Source: Sipunculus nudus (Eukaryota; Annelida; Sipuncula; Golfingiida; Sipunculidae). Taken from it: a stretch of DNA of 64,000 bases. Numbering within the stretch: position 1 is the stretch's first letter; the number at the start of each line of letters is the position of its first letter. Made by a program: the position numbers and the translations under genes. Below are positions 60,191-64,000 of the stretch, in pieces. The notes under the pieces were generated by a model. It saw only the letters and a list, made by a program, of their open reading frames with translations. It ran no database searches and had not been told where the DNA came from. The stretch covers positions 27,139,339-27,203,338 of the forward strand of contig CM049316.1 in assembly GCA_026874595.1 (NCBI GenBank), given 5' to 3'.

Positions 60191-63100
60191 CAGTGGCGTC
60201 AATTTATCATCAAGGGTGGGGGATGACCCAGGGTGGAGGAGCATCAAACACACACACGCACACATATATATTTTATTGCCTGTGTGACACATTTCTAATA
60301 TATTACAATTGAGTATACGATTTAAAGAATAAGTGATTATGTTTCCAGTATATGCTAATTCTAAACCAGGTTTAGATAATAATATTTCATAGTAAACTGA
60401 GAAATGGAACCAGTCTATAATTCTAATTATTTATATATTTCAATCCCAATATATAATTATTTTTCTCCAAATATCAGGGGGGGGGGAGGTGTTATTATTT
60501 AGACCACTCCCCCCTCCCCCTTGCTAAAAAATTTTTTTTTTGGGGGGGGGGGATATATACCCCATCCCCTGTACTGACGTCCCTGTATTTATTAAATAAT
60601 AGAGCTTTTATGAATAATATTTAGGTAAAACAAAAGATGATGATGTAAATAATATTTGGATATGTTTTATGTATTTTAAGATGATTTTTAACCCAGACTT
60701 GTTGCTAGATGTGAGATACGTCACCTATTTATTAAAAATAAAAAAAAAATTTTGTTTTAACTTCAAAAATCTTTAAATTTACAAAAAAACTATAACCATT
60801 TACAGCAGATATTATGACTTTCCCATTTGTGTATAATTTAAAGGAGCTACTACTCATATGAATATAAATTTTTAACGCTAGATGGTAACAAGGTAGTTTA
60901 ACTATACCCAGACCTACAAAGAGGTCAGTGACACAGCGTGACCAGGTGGAGAGGGGGTGTGAGGTTATTGGAGTAGTGAAAGGTTTGGAATTTGAATTCA
61001 CCCCCCCCCCCCCCACACACACATCTACAATTCGTCAAATTTTCAACGGGAGCGAATCTCCAGGAAAACGCTAATATTTGAAGTATGCAATATAGGTACC
61101 AGCAAGCATATGAACCCCTAAGCAATGGGAGAGAACCCCTTTCATGGTATGATTATTAGACGGCAGAGGGGAATGAAGCAATATTTGTCAATTAATATTG
61201 ACCTGTCGTAACACCTCTGCAGGGATTGTACGTCCTTTTTTGTGGTGAAATAAAATATTCATGCTGGGTAAGGCTAGAATACCCCTACTCAAACTGAAAT
61301 AATAGCATAAATATGTCACTACCACGTGACGTTCTTACCTAATAGCTTTGCACTTGCCTTATTTACAGAAGAAACTATAGGTTTTTTTTATCCCTTGGGT
61401 TTGTTATCTCAAATTCCGACCAGATTGTTGCAGAAGCCTGTTGAACTATGAAGCTATAAGGAAACAAAAACACATGCCCATATTGGCCACAGAAAACCAT
61501 GTGGCCCAGTGTGACGGGTTTACATATCTTTATTCTGCAAAACGAATATATCCTGCTGGTTATAGAGGATTTAAGGGTGCTTGACTTGACAATTGGCTTC
61601 TGTTCTAGCTCATTTGAATTGTAATAAGTATGGATAATATGTAAATCTCTTTCGTTAGGCTGTAACTTATAATGTTGTATAATTTAGATTGAACCACAAG
61701 AACTTAAACTCGTAATCAAATTACATTTTTATTCATCTATAACACATTATAAAACTTGTTTTTAATAAAAAAAATGGAAAACTATGTAGCCCAAACATGA
61801 ATCAGAGTTCATATGGTTGGACGGGGCGCAGATAAATTAAAGGCTGTCTTCCGCGAAACAGTATCCATGGCGACGAACATTAGGCGTCCGGTGGCTGTAT
61901 GTATACATGGAGAATATGAAGTTAGGAGTGTTTGAATTACATTTCCCATATTTTTGTACAGCTCCCGATCGGACAAGTGAAATTATGGTGAATATTCGGA
62001 CCGGACCACTTCTAGAAGAGATATGATCGAAGCAGATTTCTTGTAGAGAAAGTACATTCCCGGGTCCACTGGACGCCGAAGCTTTATAGTCTCACTCCTA
62101 CATTAAGAAAATAGCTGTGGCACAGTAGTTAGAGTCAACGTAAAAAAGGATATTTACGTAATGTATCCATGTATGTAAATGTATGTATGTAAATGTATGT
62201 ATGTATATTTGCAAACTTGTGAACTCGTTTCGTTTAAAATTTTTCGGCCAAATGCATATATAATCCTAGAAACCCTCCTTGAAACTAATGCAAAAACAAA
62301 GAGAGTCGGGCTGGCATATTAGTGGGGTTAAGGAGACAGAACCGAAATCCGACCCATGTAAGAGAAAATTAACATTTTCATGATAGAAATAAAAAAAGAC
62401 AAAAACATGAGTGAAATAAACAAAATAAACGTTAGGGCAAAGCCATGCAAGCTGTACTTAAGTTTAAATCGGACCATAGTATAAATATTGATATTCTTAT
62501 TTATCTGTTTTTGCAATATCTCATATTATGTTTCTCCTTCGTACAGAGAGGCTTAGAAATTGTAGGATGTTGGGCACATGGATATTTTCAGTTCATATCA
62601 AGGAATAATAAATGTTTCATATTTTATGTTGTAATATCCGAAAGCAGACAGATTACCTGTGGTACACTAGCCATGCATTATCATTCTGTTTAGCAATAAA
62701 ACTTTATCTGCGGAAAAGGAAGATGTCCTAGCCAAATGCAAGTCCTTACATATCGGACCAAAACATTGTTATGGACAAAGTTTATTCATACAAATCAAAT
62801 ATAACATTTAAAAAGACACAATGTACACATATAATTAATGATAAAGATACAATATACACAAATATTTACAATATGTAATTGCTCACTATAATTAACAACA
62901 ACCCAACGGGCCTCACAAGTGTCCGTATTGACGGAGCTGCAGGTCAGGAATTGACATGGCTATGTAAAGACCTGCGCAAGACTCGAAAATATTTGGAAAA
63001 TGATATTTTCTTCAGTACTGTCAAAAGCACGTTCTCTGTATTGTTTATGGTATTAACAGTCGAGCCCATTTTGCGTAGTATCGGTTAATAGAAAATCCCG

Positions 63101-64000
63101 TTTATTGTCACATAAATCTGAAATCCCAAACCAATTCCTTTATATATAATGGTAAATCTGACCGGTTAATATCTTGGAATATTGTCATAATCATAATCTA
63201 TTGTCATGCTTGGAACCCTTAGAAGTGATACCAGTTTGCAGTTAATATCACATCAAACGCTGACACGGCGATCAACGAGGCAAAGAGCCTGTAATCGGTT
63301 AGACGTATCAAACGATCACATCTCCCACATGTGTGCGGCATGCAAGTGTAGTGATGCATCCGGGTCACTTCCCGTCACTTAGCTAATTAACGTCTTAAGA
63401 TAACACTGTAATCCAGATCATTGCGTTTCTTCGTACGTTAGCAAGGGCGATGTTTGCGATCACATGTCATACATAATGATCTCCTGGCCTTTGAAGGCCC
63501 GTGATTTACACCTCGGTGACGTTGTGCCGAGATGATATGAAGCGAGAGCGGTAAACATTGCTTACGACTGGAAATCCCCTTTAAGGGTCCACGAAACGTT
63601 GGAGGTTTTGTGAGCACTTGAAGCACCCGCTCAAAAATCTCAATCGCGGCGAAACGTGAGGATATTGACAATGGCATGATAATGCCCATTCCCCGATCAG
63701 TTCTATCATAAAGACGATCATGGAAGTTTGAGTCATTAATAGGATATCCGGAAAATAAGGCGCAATAGTCGACGAAAGAATTATCTAGTCAAATAGTTTG
63801 CCTACGCATAACGTAATAACTGGGCCGAATATTTCCACACATTTGACCTCATGACCCACACGCTAAGTCTCTTTCTGTTTGCGAGTCCGACTCTTTTCAG
63901 TTATTGCGGCATGCGGCAAAAAACTTACAGTAAATAAATTGTAAGGTGCGCATAAACGTAATTTAATATGCCGCTGTGCAATTAAAATATTCATAAACGT
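60191..64000. other. Gene-poor right end of the window
   Basis: No supported gene over 3.8 kb. G- and C-rich runs lie at 60477-60552 and 61001-61013. A (TGTA)n-like tract ('gtatgtatgtaaatgtatgta') is at 62163-62212. Open frames of 60-96 codons show no domain and no splice support. The segment from about 63200 has more CpG and could be nearer to a gene outside the window. Confidence 0.35.

Noticed and set aside
1-64000. tRNA, rRNA or histone genes
   Set aside because: I looked for B-box words (GGTTCGAAT-like) and conserved rRNA stretches on both strands and found none with the right surroundings.

Overview
The window looks like AT-rich nuclear DNA from an invertebrate animal. It has spliced genes with GT-AG introns, a 10.9 kb intron packed with repeats, long gene-poor stretches, many (TA)n and poly-G tracts, and several families of interspersed repeats. 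The commonest repeat starts with TTTTTAGCTCAGCTGAC, continues into a (GTCCGTC)n tract and ends in a TGACCCATGGGTCA hairpin. This pattern is familiar from molluscs and other lophotrochozoans, so a mollusc-like marine lophotrochozoan is the best guess. The sequence alone does not prove it.

Positions 1-18.2 kb hold the 3' part of one plus-strand gene. Eight exons (435-18092) join without frame errors into 387 residues. They resemble the C-terminal TPR half of a NACHT/STAND-TPR protein (nephrocystin-3 or TTC41 type). One 81-bp exon (5727-5807) is easy to miss. The last intron contains two or three mobile elements. One of these (9051-14493) carries a 4 kb array of twelve ~336-bp monomers, nine of which keep a perfect GGTGGCGCCACC palindrome.

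Positions 18-29 kb are gene-poor and contain further copies of the same element. Several copies carry AGGTCA direct repeats.

Positions 29-60 kb form a small family locus. Gene a (minus, 29769-31127) and gene b (plus, 47312-48518) are two-exon genes for a ricin-type beta-trefoil (QxW) protein, and copy c (58312-59456) is a pseudogene. Upstream of b and of c lies a decayed minus-strand class A GPCR (37150-38122 and 55951-56895). GPCR relic plus trefoil gene was therefore duplicated in tandem (about 36.69-48.78 kb and 55.51-60.19 kb). The first copy was later enlarged by three nearly identical 1.95 kb tandem units (38825-44666). A 1.25 kb element with long terminal inverted repeats and a likely 9-bp target duplication (52699-53945) lies between the two duplicates, and an inverted relative sits at 33.0-33.45 kb.

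No convincing gene was found from 60.2 kb to the end. No tRNA, rRNA or CRISPR array was recognised. All calls come from reading the sequence by eye; no database search was possible.
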